Positions 25,830-34,045 of a stretch of 64,000 nt of DNA are shown one piece after another (positions within the stretch are counted from its first letter, which is position 1; every line of letters begins with the position of its first letter). Below the pieces are notes generated by a model. That model had not been told where the DNA came from. It did no database searches and saw nothing but the letters and a program-made list of their open reading frames with translations. The stretch spans positions 1-64,000 of the forward strand of contig CALKGK010000052.1 of the NCBI GenBank assembly GCA_938085105.1, written 5' to 3'. The translations under genes and the position numbers were made by a program. This DNA is from an uncultured Flavobacteriales bacterium. GTDB taxonomy: Bacteria; Bacteroidota; Bacteroidia; Flavobacteriales_D; Sanyastnellaceae.

Positions 25830-26852
25830 TCACCACTTCACGGCAATTTTGCCTTCGGTTCTGCGGTGTTCCAAATCGTCATGAGCCCTTGCGAGATCTC
25901 CAATTCCGACAATTTCACCCACTTTAGGGTCAATGATGCCCTGGTCGAGCAATTCAACGAGGTCGCGAAGTGCGCTTCCAATTCGTTCTGGGCGATGATC
26001 TGCTACCTTCAGCATGTTCACCCCCAGGATGGACCTACTTTTGGCCATCAACAATATGGGCATGAGGAGCCCCATGCTCCAAAGGAATCGCAACGTAGCC
26101 CATTTTCCTCCCTTTTTTCCTGAGCGCTCTGCAGCTCCAAACAAGACCATCCTACCTGATGACCCCAATAAACGAAGGTCTTTTTTGAAGGTGCTCCCGG
26201 CAATGGGGTTAAAGGTGAGGTCCAATCGCTTTCCTGCTAAAAGACGCGAAACCTCTTTTTCATAATCGTGTTTTCGGTAGTTGATGGGGTGATGAACGCC
26301 TGCTTTTTTGAGGGAGGCAATTTTTTCATCACTTCCAGCAGTGGCGAAGATGGTGCAGCCCTTCCAAAGTGCGAGTTGAACAAGAGCTGTTCCCACTCCA
26401 CCGGCAGCAGCGTGAATGAGCACACGATCTCCCGCTTGAAGCTGGGTGAGTTGAAAGGCAGCGTGGTAGGCGGTGGCGTACTGTGTGCCGAGTGCTGTTG
26501 CCTTAGCTGCATCAAGATCTTCACTGATTTCCACAATACCATCGCTTTGAGTTGCAATCAAAGCGGCATAAGCACCAAAGCGCGATAGTCCTGCCACCCG
26601 TTTTCCCATCCAATGGTTCAATTCTGGAGAGCCAACACCAACAACCCTTCCAACAAAATCATATCCCAAAACGCTGGGAAGTGGTGGCGCTTCGCGATAG
26701 AGTCCGTTCCGAGCCATCACATCTGCGAAGTTGAGACCAAAGGCTTCACTTTTGACCAAAACTTGTCCTTCTTTTGCTTGAACATCTTCGATTTCTTGCA
26801 CCTGAAATGCCTCCGAAGCTTTTCCGTTTTTGACGAGTACTGCTGCTTTCAT
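25830..26852 (-). CDS. Zinc-type alcohol dehydrogenase-like quinone reductase (VAT1-like)
   Basis: A 340-residue medium-chain dehydrogenase/reductase. The GroES-like N-terminal domain (1-125) carries SEAFGLNFADVMARNGLYRE, and the Rossmann domain has the NADPH motif HAAAGGVGTALVQLA. Structural and catalytic zinc ligands of true alcohol dehydrogenases are absent, as in the quinone oxidoreductase/VAT1 branch, so it is probably an NADPH-dependent reductase of quinones or enones. Substrate unknown; cytoplasmic. The gene diverges from the polysaccharide deacetylase gene across a 51-bp gap. Confidence 0.87.
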   Translation of the reverse strand: MKAAVLVKNGKASEAFQVQEIEDVQAKEGQVLVKSEAFGLNFADVMARNGLYREAPPLPSVLGYDFVGRVVGVGSPELNHWMGKRVAGLSRFGAYAALIATQSDGIVEISEDLDAAKATALGTQYATAYHAAFQLTQLQAGDRVLIHAAAGGVGTALVQLALWKGCTIFATAGSDEKIASLKKAGVHHPINYRKHDYEKEVSRLLAGKRLDLTFNPIAGSTFKKDLRLLGSSGRMVLFGAAERSGKKGGKWATLRFLWSMGLLMPILLMAKSRSILGVNMLKVADHRPERIGSALRDLVELLDQGIIDPKVGEIVGIGDLARAHDDLEHRRTEGKIAVKW

Positions 26853-26903
26853 ATTTCAATCTCAAAACTAAACATTTCTGCTGCAGCCATTGTATCTTGC
26901 GGT

Positions 26904-27530
26904 GTGTATTTCACCAAAACACCCAAGATTGTTCAACCTTTTGGAAAGGATTTGCTTTGGACGGTAAACACTACCGAAAAGCGGGTTTTTCTCACTTTTG
27001 ATGATGGACCCCATCCGCAGATTACCCGAGAGGTACTCGCTTTGTTGAAAGACTATGATGCTTTGGCTACTTTCTTTTGTGTGGGTGAAAACGCGAGGAA
27101 ATACCCCAAGGTTTTGGAAGAGATGGTTCTTGCAGGACACTCAATTGGAAATCATACAGACCAGCACTTGAATGGTTGGAAGACCAACACTTTTCAATAT
27201 GCCAGAAGTTATTTGAATTGCGCTAAGGTTGTTGATTCAAGATTGTTTCGTCCGCCATATGGAAGAATCACCAAAAGCCAAATTCAATGCTTGAGAAAGC
27301 GCAGTACCATTGTGATGTGGGATGTGTTGAGTGGGGACTTTGACCCAAAAGTGAGTGTGAGCCAATGTCATCAAAACGTTGTTCAACAAGTAGAGCCGGG
27401 ATCCATCGTGGTGTTCCATGACAGTGAAAAAGCGGCTAAAATCATGCTGGAAGCATTGCCGATGGTCTTGAAAGACCTGAAAGAGGAGGGCTATGAATTC
27501 CACGCTATAAACCAAGATCATGAAAAATAA
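26904..27530 (+). CDS. Polysaccharide deacetylase (NodB domain), GTG start
   Basis: A NodB-family deacetylase of 208 residues when started at GTG 26904 (protein begins VYFTKTPKIVQPF). Upstream in-frame codons reach back to an ATG at 26613, but that lies inside the divergent reductase gene and adds about 97 residues without family character, so the GTG is preferred. Catalytic motifs are complete: FLTFDDGPHP (metal and base Asp), GHSIGNHTDQH (metal His pair), FRPPYGR, MWDVLSGDFD and IVVFHDS. The family removes N-acetyl groups from cell-wall or exopolysaccharide sugars using Zn2+ or Co2+. No signal peptide is seen, so a cytoplasmic or membrane-adjacent role is possible. The 3' end overlaps the next gene by 11 bp. 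Confidence 0.87.
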   Translation: MYFTKTPKIVQPFGKDLLWTVNTTEKRVFLTFDDGPHPQITREVLALLKDYDALATFFCVGENARKYPKVLEEMVLAGHSIGNHTDQHLNGWKTNTFQYARSYLNCAKVVDSRLFRPPYGRITKSQIQCLRKRSTIVMWDVLSGDFDPKVSVSQCHQNVVQQVEPGSIVVFHDSEKAAKIMLEALPMVLKDLKEEGYEFHAINQDHEK

Positions 27531-28515
27531 TCTCTACCGCGCTTTAGTGGTGCGTGAAATCGAAGAAGGTAAATTTGAAAAGAGCATCGAGGAGCAGGGA
27601 ATGGGTTTCCTTCCCGATCATGATGTCATCATTCAGGTGAAATATGCGGCCTTGAATTATAAAGATGCCCTGTCTGCTTCTGGACACAAAGGAATCACAC
27701 GAAATTACCCGCACACACCTGGCGTAGACGCTTGTGGAGTGGTGCAAAAAGACAAAACTGGAAAGTTCAAGCCGGGCGATGAAGTGATTTGCACGAGTTA
27801 TGATTTGGGGATGAATACCAAAGGGGCTTTTGCTGAACTCATTTCAGTACCTGCTTCTTGGGTGCTTCCACTGCCCAAAGGTTTGTCGCTCAAAAACGCT
27901 ATGGTTATTGGTACTGCTGGATATACGGCTGCTTTGGCACTTTATAAGATGGAGAATAACGGACAACATCCAGAAATGGGTCCCATCATGGTCACGGGAG
28001 CCAGCGGAGGAGTGGGCTCCATGGCTTTGGCCATTCTCAAAAAGGCAGGATACGAAGCACTCGCATCAAGTGGAAAGCAGGAAGCCAAGGAATACCTAGA
28101 GTCCATAGGTGCAAGCGAAGTAATGGATAGATCAGCTGTGAATGATGATAGTGGTCGACCCCTTCTGCGCTCTGAATGGGCAGGAGCAATTGATAATGTT
28201 GGCGGCAATACCCTGGTTACGCTTTTAAAGAAATGTGGAAGGAACGGCTCAGTGGCGAGCATAGGATTGGTAGACCGTCCTGATTTTGCCATGACCATCT
28301 ACCCCTTTATTCTGAATGGTGTGAACCTTTTGGGGGTGGATAGTGCAGAAACACCCATGAAAATCCGCACGCATGTTTGGGAAAAATTGGCCAATGAATG
28401 GAAGCCCGATCACTTGGATGAAATTGCACATTTTGTTTCCCTTGAAGAGATTCCTAAGCAAATGGATTTGATCCTAGAAGGAAAAACCACAGGAAGACTT
28501 GTGGCTGAAATTTAA
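27520..28515 (+). CDS. YhdH/YhfP-family NADPH quinone reductase (AcuI-like)
   Basis: A 331-residue medium-chain reductase of the YhdH/YhfP (acrylyl-CoA reductase AcuI-like) family. Recognisable segments are VKYAALNYKDALSASGHKGI, the loop YPHTPGVDACG, VIGTAGYTAALAL, MVTGASGGVGSMALAILKKA (nucleotide binding) and GRLVAEI at the C-terminus. No zinc ligands are present. The family reduces enoyl-type substrates with NADPH; acrylyl-CoA is the best-known one, but that specificity is an inference here. Cytoplasmic. It starts within the last codons of the deacetylase gene, so the two are probably cotranscribed. Confidence 0.9.
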   Translation: MKNNLYRALVVREIEEGKFEKSIEEQGMGFLPDHDVIIQVKYAALNYKDALSASGHKGITRNYPHTPGVDACGVVQKDKTGKFKPGDEVICTSYDLGMNTKGAFAELISVPASWVLPLPKGLSLKNAMVIGTAGYTAALALYKMENNGQHPEMGPIMVTGASGGVGSMALAILKKAGYEALASSGKQEAKEYLESIGASEVMDRSAVNDDSGRPLLRSEWAGAIDNVGGNTLVTLLKKCGRNGSVASIGLVDRPDFAMTIYPFILNGVNLLGVDSAETPMKIRTHVWEKLANEWKPDHLDEIAHFVSLEEIPKQMDLILEGKTTGRLVAEI

Positions 28516-28614
28516 GCGAGAAACTTTGTGAATGCCCCTTTTGACTTTGTGGATGAGATGGCTTTTTTGATTGATCTGGTGTAACTTGTGTTCTTCAATG
28601 AATACTTCTATTCC

Positions 28615-28995
28615 ATGCCACACACTCAGCTCAAATCGATCATCAGTAAAAACATAAAACGCTTTCGAGAGGAGCGTGGGATGTCTCAAGAAGAAATGGC
28701 GCTTGCCTTAGAGATGAGCACCAGTGGTTACAGCAAAGTGGAGCGCGGATCAGTAGATGTAAGCGTTTCAAGGGTGGAGCAAATTGCCCACTTGCTTTCT
28801 GTGAAGCCAGCAGTTTTATTCGATGTTGAACAGTCTCAAGTTTTCAATATCCACCAAAACAAATATGTTCAAGGGACGGGAGCAAAGGCAGAAAACATGC
28901 AGTTTTCGAGCAATGAATATGTGCAGCGCTACATCGAACACCTCGAAAAAGAGATCATCGAACTCAAAGAAGAAAAACGAAGCGGTTACAATTAA
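28615..28995 (+). CDS. XRE-family helix-turn-helix regulator
   Basis: A 126-residue protein from the ATG at 28615 (MPHTQLKSIISKNIKRFREE); a TTG-type extension upstream is less likely. Residues 10-66 form an HTH_3 (Cro/C1) domain: IKRFREERGMSQEEMALALE, then MSTSGYSKVERGSVDVSVSR. The C-terminal third (about 85-126) is a charged helix likely to form a coiled-coil dimer (YIEHLEKEIIELKEEKR). It is a cytoplasmic DNA-binding regulator of unknown targets, with no obvious operator or phage neighbour. It is convergent with the lipase gene, only 15 bp apart. Confidence 0.85.
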   Translation: MPHTQLKSIISKNIKRFREERGMSQEEMALALEMSTSGYSKVERGSVDVSVSRVEQIAHLLSVKPAVLFDVEQSQVFNIHQNKYVQGTGAKAENMQFSSNEYVQRYIEHLEKEIIELKEEKRSGYN

Positions 28996-29010
28996 ATTCG
29001 AGGAATAAGT

Positions 29011-30663
29011 CTAACGAATGATCATGACCCTTCTCGAATACGAAGCTTGCTTGGTCGTAATTTCAACGGTGTAGATTCCATCCTTCAAGCCTTCACAAGA
29101 GAGCGTGTTTAAACCGGTTTTGATTTGGCCTTTTTGAACCAATTGCCCTTGAGCATTTCTTACATCAAAGCTACCGGCTTCAAAGGGCCAATCGATGTTG
29201 ATGTGTCCGTTGCTTGGATTGGGGTAAAGGTTCCAAAGAAGCGCTTCTTCAAATACATCTCCAATAAAAGAAACAGTATAGGTATTCGTAGATGAACAAC
29301 CCATTGCATCGGTAAGGTTCAAAGAATATTCTCCAGGACTCAAACCTTCGATGATTGGGCCATCTTCCCCCGTACTCCAATCCAAGGTGTACAATTCTTG
29401 GCCATTCAAAAGAACGAATTCCAACATTCCATCACTTGCATCGCCGCTACTTGCATCGCTTACAGTTACTTCATATTCGAGAGAAAACGGACTGGTTCTG
29501 TATTCTTCAAAGAAAAAATAGCCTCCCAAAAAAGCAAGAGGAGCACAGCCACCATGGTCAAACGGACCTCCATTCAACGCTTCCACATTTTGCGCTCCGT
29601 TGGCGAGCATGGCTTCTAAGGCCACTAAAGAATTATTATAATCAACCTGCTCATCTTCTGTGCAGTAGTACATGGTGGTTGGTGCAATGGGCGCCCAGTC
29701 ATAAACATCATTGTCTGCCAAAACCAGTCTTAAGGGATGGTTGGGATCGTTCTGAAACGCCTCGAAGAAGTCTTCACGCAACATTTCATTTGGGATGGCA
29801 GGCAATTGTGAAGAGATGTAAGCAATGTTATTCGTTCCATCAAAAAGTTCAGGGAGTTCGGAAGCGTAAGGTTCAATGAAGATTTCGTCCAAATCCGTGT
29901 ACACGTTGCCATAAGCGGCTTGATAGGCCATGGTAACGTATGGAAGAAAGCCTGAAAACGAAAAAGGCTCGTCTGCGATGATCATGTTGGTTTGCGTTCC
30001 AGAGATGTCATATGGGCCGCTCATTGGGGCGCTGGCCGTTACGTTAAATTCATCAGGAAAATCTTCTTCAATCATCTTGTGCAAGGCCATGGTAGCGTGC
30101 CCACCTTGAGAATATCCAAAAAGGAAAAGCTCATCACTCCAAACATAATTCAACTCGTCTTGAAGTTCCCCAGATGCCAATCGAATCAAATCCAGACTCG
30201 TGCTTGCTTGTGATTCAGCGTGTACATACAAATGAAAGAGTTCAGAAACACCCAAACCAATAAAATCGGGAAGCGTCACCACATATCCAGCACCAGCATA
30301 CATCACCCCCAACAGCCCTTCTGTATTTTCAAAAGAGGGTACTTCTGTTCGCACCGTCGTTGTTCCATGTTGATAGGATGCAATGGGTTTCGGACATGAA
30401 GGAGCTTCGCTAGGAACAGCAATTGCTCCAGATACGAGCACGGAGTCTCCATTGGGGTGAAGGGTCATGTATTCCACCCGATAATAGTTTACACCGCTGG
30501 TGATCTGAAGCGTGTTCTCGGGAACCCCAAAGTCATCAATAATTTCGTTCACTTCTTCAATGGTGTATGAGGAGAGTAACTCTACATTCATGATCTGAGC
30601 GAAAGATATGGCAGGCGATAATGCAAGGATGAATAGAAAAGATGCTTGGAGAGATCGAAACAT
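29011..30663 (-). CDS. Secreted lipase-like alpha/beta hydrolase with T9SS type A domain
   Basis: A 550-residue exported enzyme from the ATG at 30663, with the signal peptide MFRSLQASFLFILALSPAIS then FAQ. The hydrolase domain (about 45-400) resembles secretory lipases: SYQHGTTTVRTEVPS, the nucleophile elbow FGYSQGGHATMAL (Ser185 in GYSQGG) and a later Asp/His region (VLADNDVYDW, FDHGGCAPLAFLGG). Residues about 400-470 match SprB-like or Ig-like repeats found in Bacteroidota surface proteins (MLEFVLLNG, LSPGEYSLNLTDAMGCSSTN). The C-terminus is a type A sorting domain with LYPNPSNGHINIDW and DGIYTVEITTKQ. It should hydrolyse esters of lipids or similar substrates outside the cell. The specific substrate is not deducible. 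Confidence 0.88.
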   Translation of the reverse strand: MFRSLQASFLFILALSPAISFAQIMNVELLSSYTIEEVNEIIDDFGVPENTLQITSGVNYYRVEYMTLHPNGDSVLVSGAIAVPSEAPSCPKPIASYQHGTTTVRTEVPSFENTEGLLGVMYAGAGYVVTLPDFIGLGVSELFHLYVHAESQASTSLDLIRLASGELQDELNYVWSDELFLFGYSQGGHATMALHKMIEEDFPDEFNVTASAPMSGPYDISGTQTNMIIADEPFSFSGFLPYVTMAYQAAYGNVYTDLDEIFIEPYASELPELFDGTNNIAYISSQLPAIPNEMLREDFFEAFQNDPNHPLRLVLADNDVYDWAPIAPTTMYYCTEDEQVDYNNSLVALEAMLANGAQNVEALNGGPFDHGGCAPLAFLGGYFFFEEYRTSPFSLEYEVTVSDASSGDASDGMLEFVLLNGQELYTLDWSTGEDGPIIEGLSPGEYSLNLTDAMGCSSTNTYTVSFIGDVFEEALLWNLYPNPSNGHINIDWPFEAGSFDVRNAQGQLVQKGQIKTGLNTLSCEGLKDGIYTVEITTKQASYSRRVMIIR

Positions 30664-30786
30664 GGCTAGAATTTTATGTGTTGACAAGATATGGATTTGT
30701 AAGAGAATTCCTACATTCTTGTGGGAGACGTCCTTACCAAGAGATGATGTGTTTACCTGTAATTTCGTATTCCTGACTATAAGAAT

Positions 30787-31155
30787 ATGAAGAAAAGGCT
30801 ATTGTTGATAGATGATGAGATTGTCACTTTAAAAATGACAAAGATGCTGTTGGATCAGCATGGCTTTGATGTTGAAACCTCTCTAAATACTTCCGAAGCA
30901 ATTTCGGTGTTAACTGGGGATGGCATTGATTTGATTTTGCTCGATATTTCCATGCCCACGATTGATGGTTTTGATTTTATCAAACTCATGGCGAGCTTAA
31001 GGATTCGGGTTCCGGTGGTCTTTTTATCGAATTCGAACGATGAATACACGGTTAAGCTAGCCCTTTCGGAGGGAGTGAAGCGCTGTATCAGCAAGAACAA
31101 GCAATTTGCAGAATTGCCGATGATTATTGACGAAGTTTTATCAGAAAATGCCTGA
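30787..31155 (+). CDS. Single-domain response regulator
   Basis: A 122-residue receiver domain with no output domain. The acidic pocket is at Asp9/Asp10 (LLLIDDE) and the phosphoacceptor Asp53 is in LILLDISMPTIDGFDF. The switch Ser is in VVFLSNSND. The usual Lys-Pro near the C-terminus is replaced by SKNK. Such proteins relay phosphate or bind partner proteins. It opens a three-gene operon: its stop overlaps the histidine kinase start by 8 bp. A TAATTTCG at 30760-30767 could be a -7 box. Confidence 0.93.
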   Translation: MKKRLLLIDDEIVTLKMTKMLLDQHGFDVETSLNTSEAISVLTGDGIDLILLDISMPTIDGFDFIKLMASLRIRVPVVFLSNSNDEYTVKLALSEGVKRCISKNKQFAELPMIIDEVLSENA

Positions 31156-31864
31156 GCTCAAAGAAATGGCCACACAAAAGCCAAAATTAAATCCCCCCAA
31201 GACGGACCTTGACCGTTTCGTTTATGCCATCTCGCACGATTTGAATGAACCCTTACGCATGGTTAGTTCGTTCATCAAACTTGCGCAGAGCAGGCCTCAA
31301 AATGCTGTTGTGACTGACATGGATACCGATTACCTTTCCATGGCTTTGGACAACGCCAATCAAATGACGAAGATGATTTCTGCTTTGGTCGATTTATCTC
31401 GGGTATCGAGATCTACAGACCAGCCTGCTGAGGTTTTTCCATCGTCCTTACTCGTTGAGGTAAATAGCATGTATCAGGCTGAATTAGAAGCGAGAGATAT
31501 TCTGCTCGAGTTTGATTGTTCCAGTCCCGTTCTTGCCATTGAAGAACAGTTAATTACAGTGTTTAAGGTTTTGATCCAAAATGTTTTGGATCACGCTTCA
31601 GAGGGGGTGAAACGTTATACCATCATTGGTAGAGATCAAGGAGACTTCGTAGAATTTGTTTGTGAGGCAGAGAATGATCGCTTAAAAACGATAACTTTAA
31701 GTCAGATTTTCGATGTCTTTGCCCGAGGAAACAAGAGAGAGCAACACATCGGGATTGGTCTCACCCTCGCACGAGCCATTGTTGAGAACAATGGTGGTGA
31801 AATGTGGTCGGAAGAGCAAAAGAATTTTAACATCCACTTTACCCTACCCAAGGCACAGCTATGA
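31148..31864 (+). CDS. Histidine kinase without sensor domain, atypical ATP-binding region
   Basis: A 238-residue cytoplasmic kinase from ATG 31148 (MPELKEMATQ). The HisKA motif FVYAISHDLNEPLRMVSSFI has the phospho-His at residue 30. The HATPase part keeps an N-box-like VLIQNVLDHAS and a G2 box QHIGIGLTLARAIVENNGG, but the usual DxGxG (G1/D box) is replaced by FVCEAENDRLK, so ATP binding may be weakened. There is no transmembrane or PAS region. The start overlaps the response regulator stop, and the stop overlaps the hybrid kinase start (ATGA). It could be a weak kinase, a phosphatase or a phosphotransfer partner in this module. Confidence 0.85.
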   Translation: MPELKEMATQKPKLNPPKTDLDRFVYAISHDLNEPLRMVSSFIKLAQSRPQNAVVTDMDTDYLSMALDNANQMTKMISALVDLSRVSRSTDQPAEVFPSSLLVEVNSMYQAELEARDILLEFDCSSPVLAIEEQLITVFKVLIQNVLDHASEGVKRYTIIGRDQGDFVEFVCEAENDRLKTITLSQIFDVFARGNKREQHIGIGLTLARAIVENNGGEMWSEEQKNFNIHFTLPKAQL

Positions 31865-34038
31865 GCAGTCTCAAAGTAAAAATTCTGGTGGTTGAAGACA
31901 ACCTTCAAGACTTCATCATTATACGTGAAGTGCTGGGACAAATACGTGGCTTTTTCATTCAGGTTGATCATGCCGATTGCATAGCAAAGGCCCTGAATAT
32001 GATCCAAGACAGTCAGGGAGGGAAGGAATACGATATCGTGTTCCTCGATTTGTTTTTACCCGACAGTTTTGGACAAGACACCTTTAAATTGGTTCAGGAC
32101 AGTCTGGAAGTAGCTCCACCAATCGTTGTACTTTCTGGTTTGAGCGATAGAAATATTGCTGTTGACATTGTAAAACAAGGTGCACAAGATTACTTGGTGA
32201 AGGGGGAGTTTGACGCAAACCTGCTCGAAAAATCCATTATTTATTCCATTGAACGAAAGAAGTATCAAGACATTCTTCGCGCATCGGAAAAGAAATACCG
32301 AACCACATTTGAGTCTGTAGGTGTTGCCATTGGTGAGTATGATTATTCCGTCATGCATCAGTATGTGATGGATCAAAAAGATTCAGGTACGGAGCATCCT
32401 GGAGTTACACCGCTTGTGCATGGTGGAAACATCATGGAGTTTCGAGCTATGCTGAAACTAAAAGCACTCAACCCAGAGGCATTGCGTTTGTATGAGTGTG
32501 CAGATATTAAAGAATTTTCAGAAAACATTTCCCTGCTTTATACAGAGCAGATCCCGGAGTATTTCAATAATTTATTGATTGCTATTTGGGATGGAAAAGA
32601 CAATATGCAGCACGAGGTTGACTTTTTCACAGTAAAAGGGACCCGATTAAAAACACTGAAGCGTGTTCGTTTTCTGGCAACGGATTTTTCCTATTCGAGG
32701 TTGCTCGTCAGCACGGTAAATATTACTGCGCTGAAGAACAAAGAAGAGGAAGTGAAAAAGCAGTCGAAAATGCTGTCTGCAATTGCGGATTCATCGGCGA
32801 TGCTTTTAGCGGAAGAGTCATACAGCCTTGGAGTACAGCAAGTGATCGAACATATCGGACCAGCACTTGAAAGCGACCGGCTATCCTATCTTAGTCTCAC
32901 AAATCATGGAGACGGGTATACCTATCAACTCTCCAATATTTGGTCAAAGGATGAGAACTGTGAAATCATGCACGGGTTCATGGAGCTCCAATCAGAACCA
33001 GATTTGCTTTCAGTTCTAGTCTCAGGAGATGTTGTGGTGTATGACAAAAATTCGGGAGAACGTAAGCCAAGATTTTTATGCGAACAATCGAATGCGGCTG
33101 TGATGGCGCCTATTTTGAAAAATGGTGAACTTGAAGCTTTAGTGATTATTGCTCGATTTTCCGATGATAATGCGTTTCAAGCATTTGAGGTGAATGGCCT
33201 CAAAACCGTGGTTCGAAATTTTGAATCAGCACTTGAACGTGCATCTGCTCAAAAGCGACTGAAAGTACTGAACGATAACCTGGAAGAAATGGTGGTTGAG
33301 CGAACGTCTAAAATGAGGGATGCGATCAACGACTTGGAGAGTTTCAGTTATTCGATTTCACACGATTTACGAGCCCCATTACGGGCAATCAATAATTTCT
33401 CTGATGTGCTCGTGGAAGACTACGCGGATCAATTGGACGATGAGGCTAAAAGGTATCTGGGAATCGTTCAAAAAGGAGCGAAACAGATGTCTAAACTTAT
33501 TGATGCGCTCCTCAACTTCTCAAGAACAGGAACCAAAACCCTCAACTTCACCGACATCGACTCCAAAGAATTGGTGACGGATGTTTTTGAAGAGCTGAAG
33601 ATGCAGGTCCCCAACCGTTCTGTAGAGCTAATCATGGGAGATTTGCCCATTTGCCAAGGAGATGCTCAGTTGGTGCGTCAGGTGTTTGTTAACTTTTTGT
33701 GGAATGCGATCAAATTTACCAGCAAGAGAGAGCATGCACTTATTCGAGTTCGTGGTCAAGAGTTAGATGGAATGATTCACTTCGAAATTGAAGACAACGG
33801 AGTTGGTTTCAATATGGCTTATGCCGAGAAGCTTTTCGGTGTGTTTCAGCGGCTCCATCCACAGGAAGATTTCCAAGGTACCGGAGTAGGTTTGGCAATC
33901 GTCCAGAGGATCGTTTCCCGACACGGAGGAAAAGTCAATGCCTTGGGAGAGGAAAACAAAGGAGCCGTATTTACCTTCAGTCTACCTGCGGTAGGCACAA
34001 AAGTAAAGCCGGCTCCAGCACAATTAGGTGTAATCTAA
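31861..34038 (+). CDS. Receiver-first hybrid histidine kinase (REC-PAS-GAF-HK)
   Basis: A 725-residue soluble kinase. Domains in order: receiver (1-125; acidic VEDN near residue 12 and Asp63 in FLDLFLPDS), a PAS-like domain (about 135-300), a GAF-like domain (about 305-460), a coiled linker (EEMVVERTSKMRDAIND), HisKA (His501 in YSISHDLRAPLRAINN) and HATPase with an intact N box (NFLWNAIKFTS), D box (FEIEDNGVGFN) and G2 box (GTGVGLAIVQRIVSRHGG). An N-terminal receiver suggests that a phosphorylated receiver controls the kinase. No membrane segment is present. It is the third gene of an overlapping operon with a response regulator and an atypical kinase. The signal is unknown. Confidence 0.92.
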   Translation: MSSLKVKILVVEDNLQDFIIIREVLGQIRGFFIQVDHADCIAKALNMIQDSQGGKEYDIVFLDLFLPDSFGQDTFKLVQDSLEVAPPIVVLSGLSDRNIAVDIVKQGAQDYLVKGEFDANLLEKSIIYSIERKKYQDILRASEKKYRTTFESVGVAIGEYDYSVMHQYVMDQKDSGTEHPGVTPLVHGGNIMEFRAMLKLKALNPEALRLYECADIKEFSENISLLYTEQIPEYFNNLLIAIWDGKDNMQHEVDFFTVKGTRLKTLKRVRFLATDFSYSRLLVSTVNITALKNKEEEVKKQSKMLSAIADSSAMLLAEESYSLGVQQVIEHIGPALESDRLSYLSLTNHGDGYTYQLSNIWSKDENCEIMHGFMELQSEPDLLSVLVSGDVVVYDKNSGERKPRFLCEQSNAAVMAPILKNGELEALVIIARFSDDNAFQAFEVNGLKTVVRNFESALERASAQKRLKVLNDNLEEMVVERTSKMRDAINDLESFSYSISHDLRAPLRAINNFSDVLVEDYADQLDDEAKRYLGIVQKGAKQMSKLIDALLNFSRTGTKTLNFTDIDSKELVTDVFEELKMQVPNRSVELIMGDLPICQGDAQLVRQVFVNFLWNAIKFTSKREHALIRVRGQELDGMIHFEIEDNGVGFNMAYAEKLFGVFQRLHPQEDFQGTGVGLAIVQRIVSRHGGKVNALGEENKGAVFTFSLPAVGTKVKPAPAQLGVI

Positions 34039-34045
34039 AAAACCC

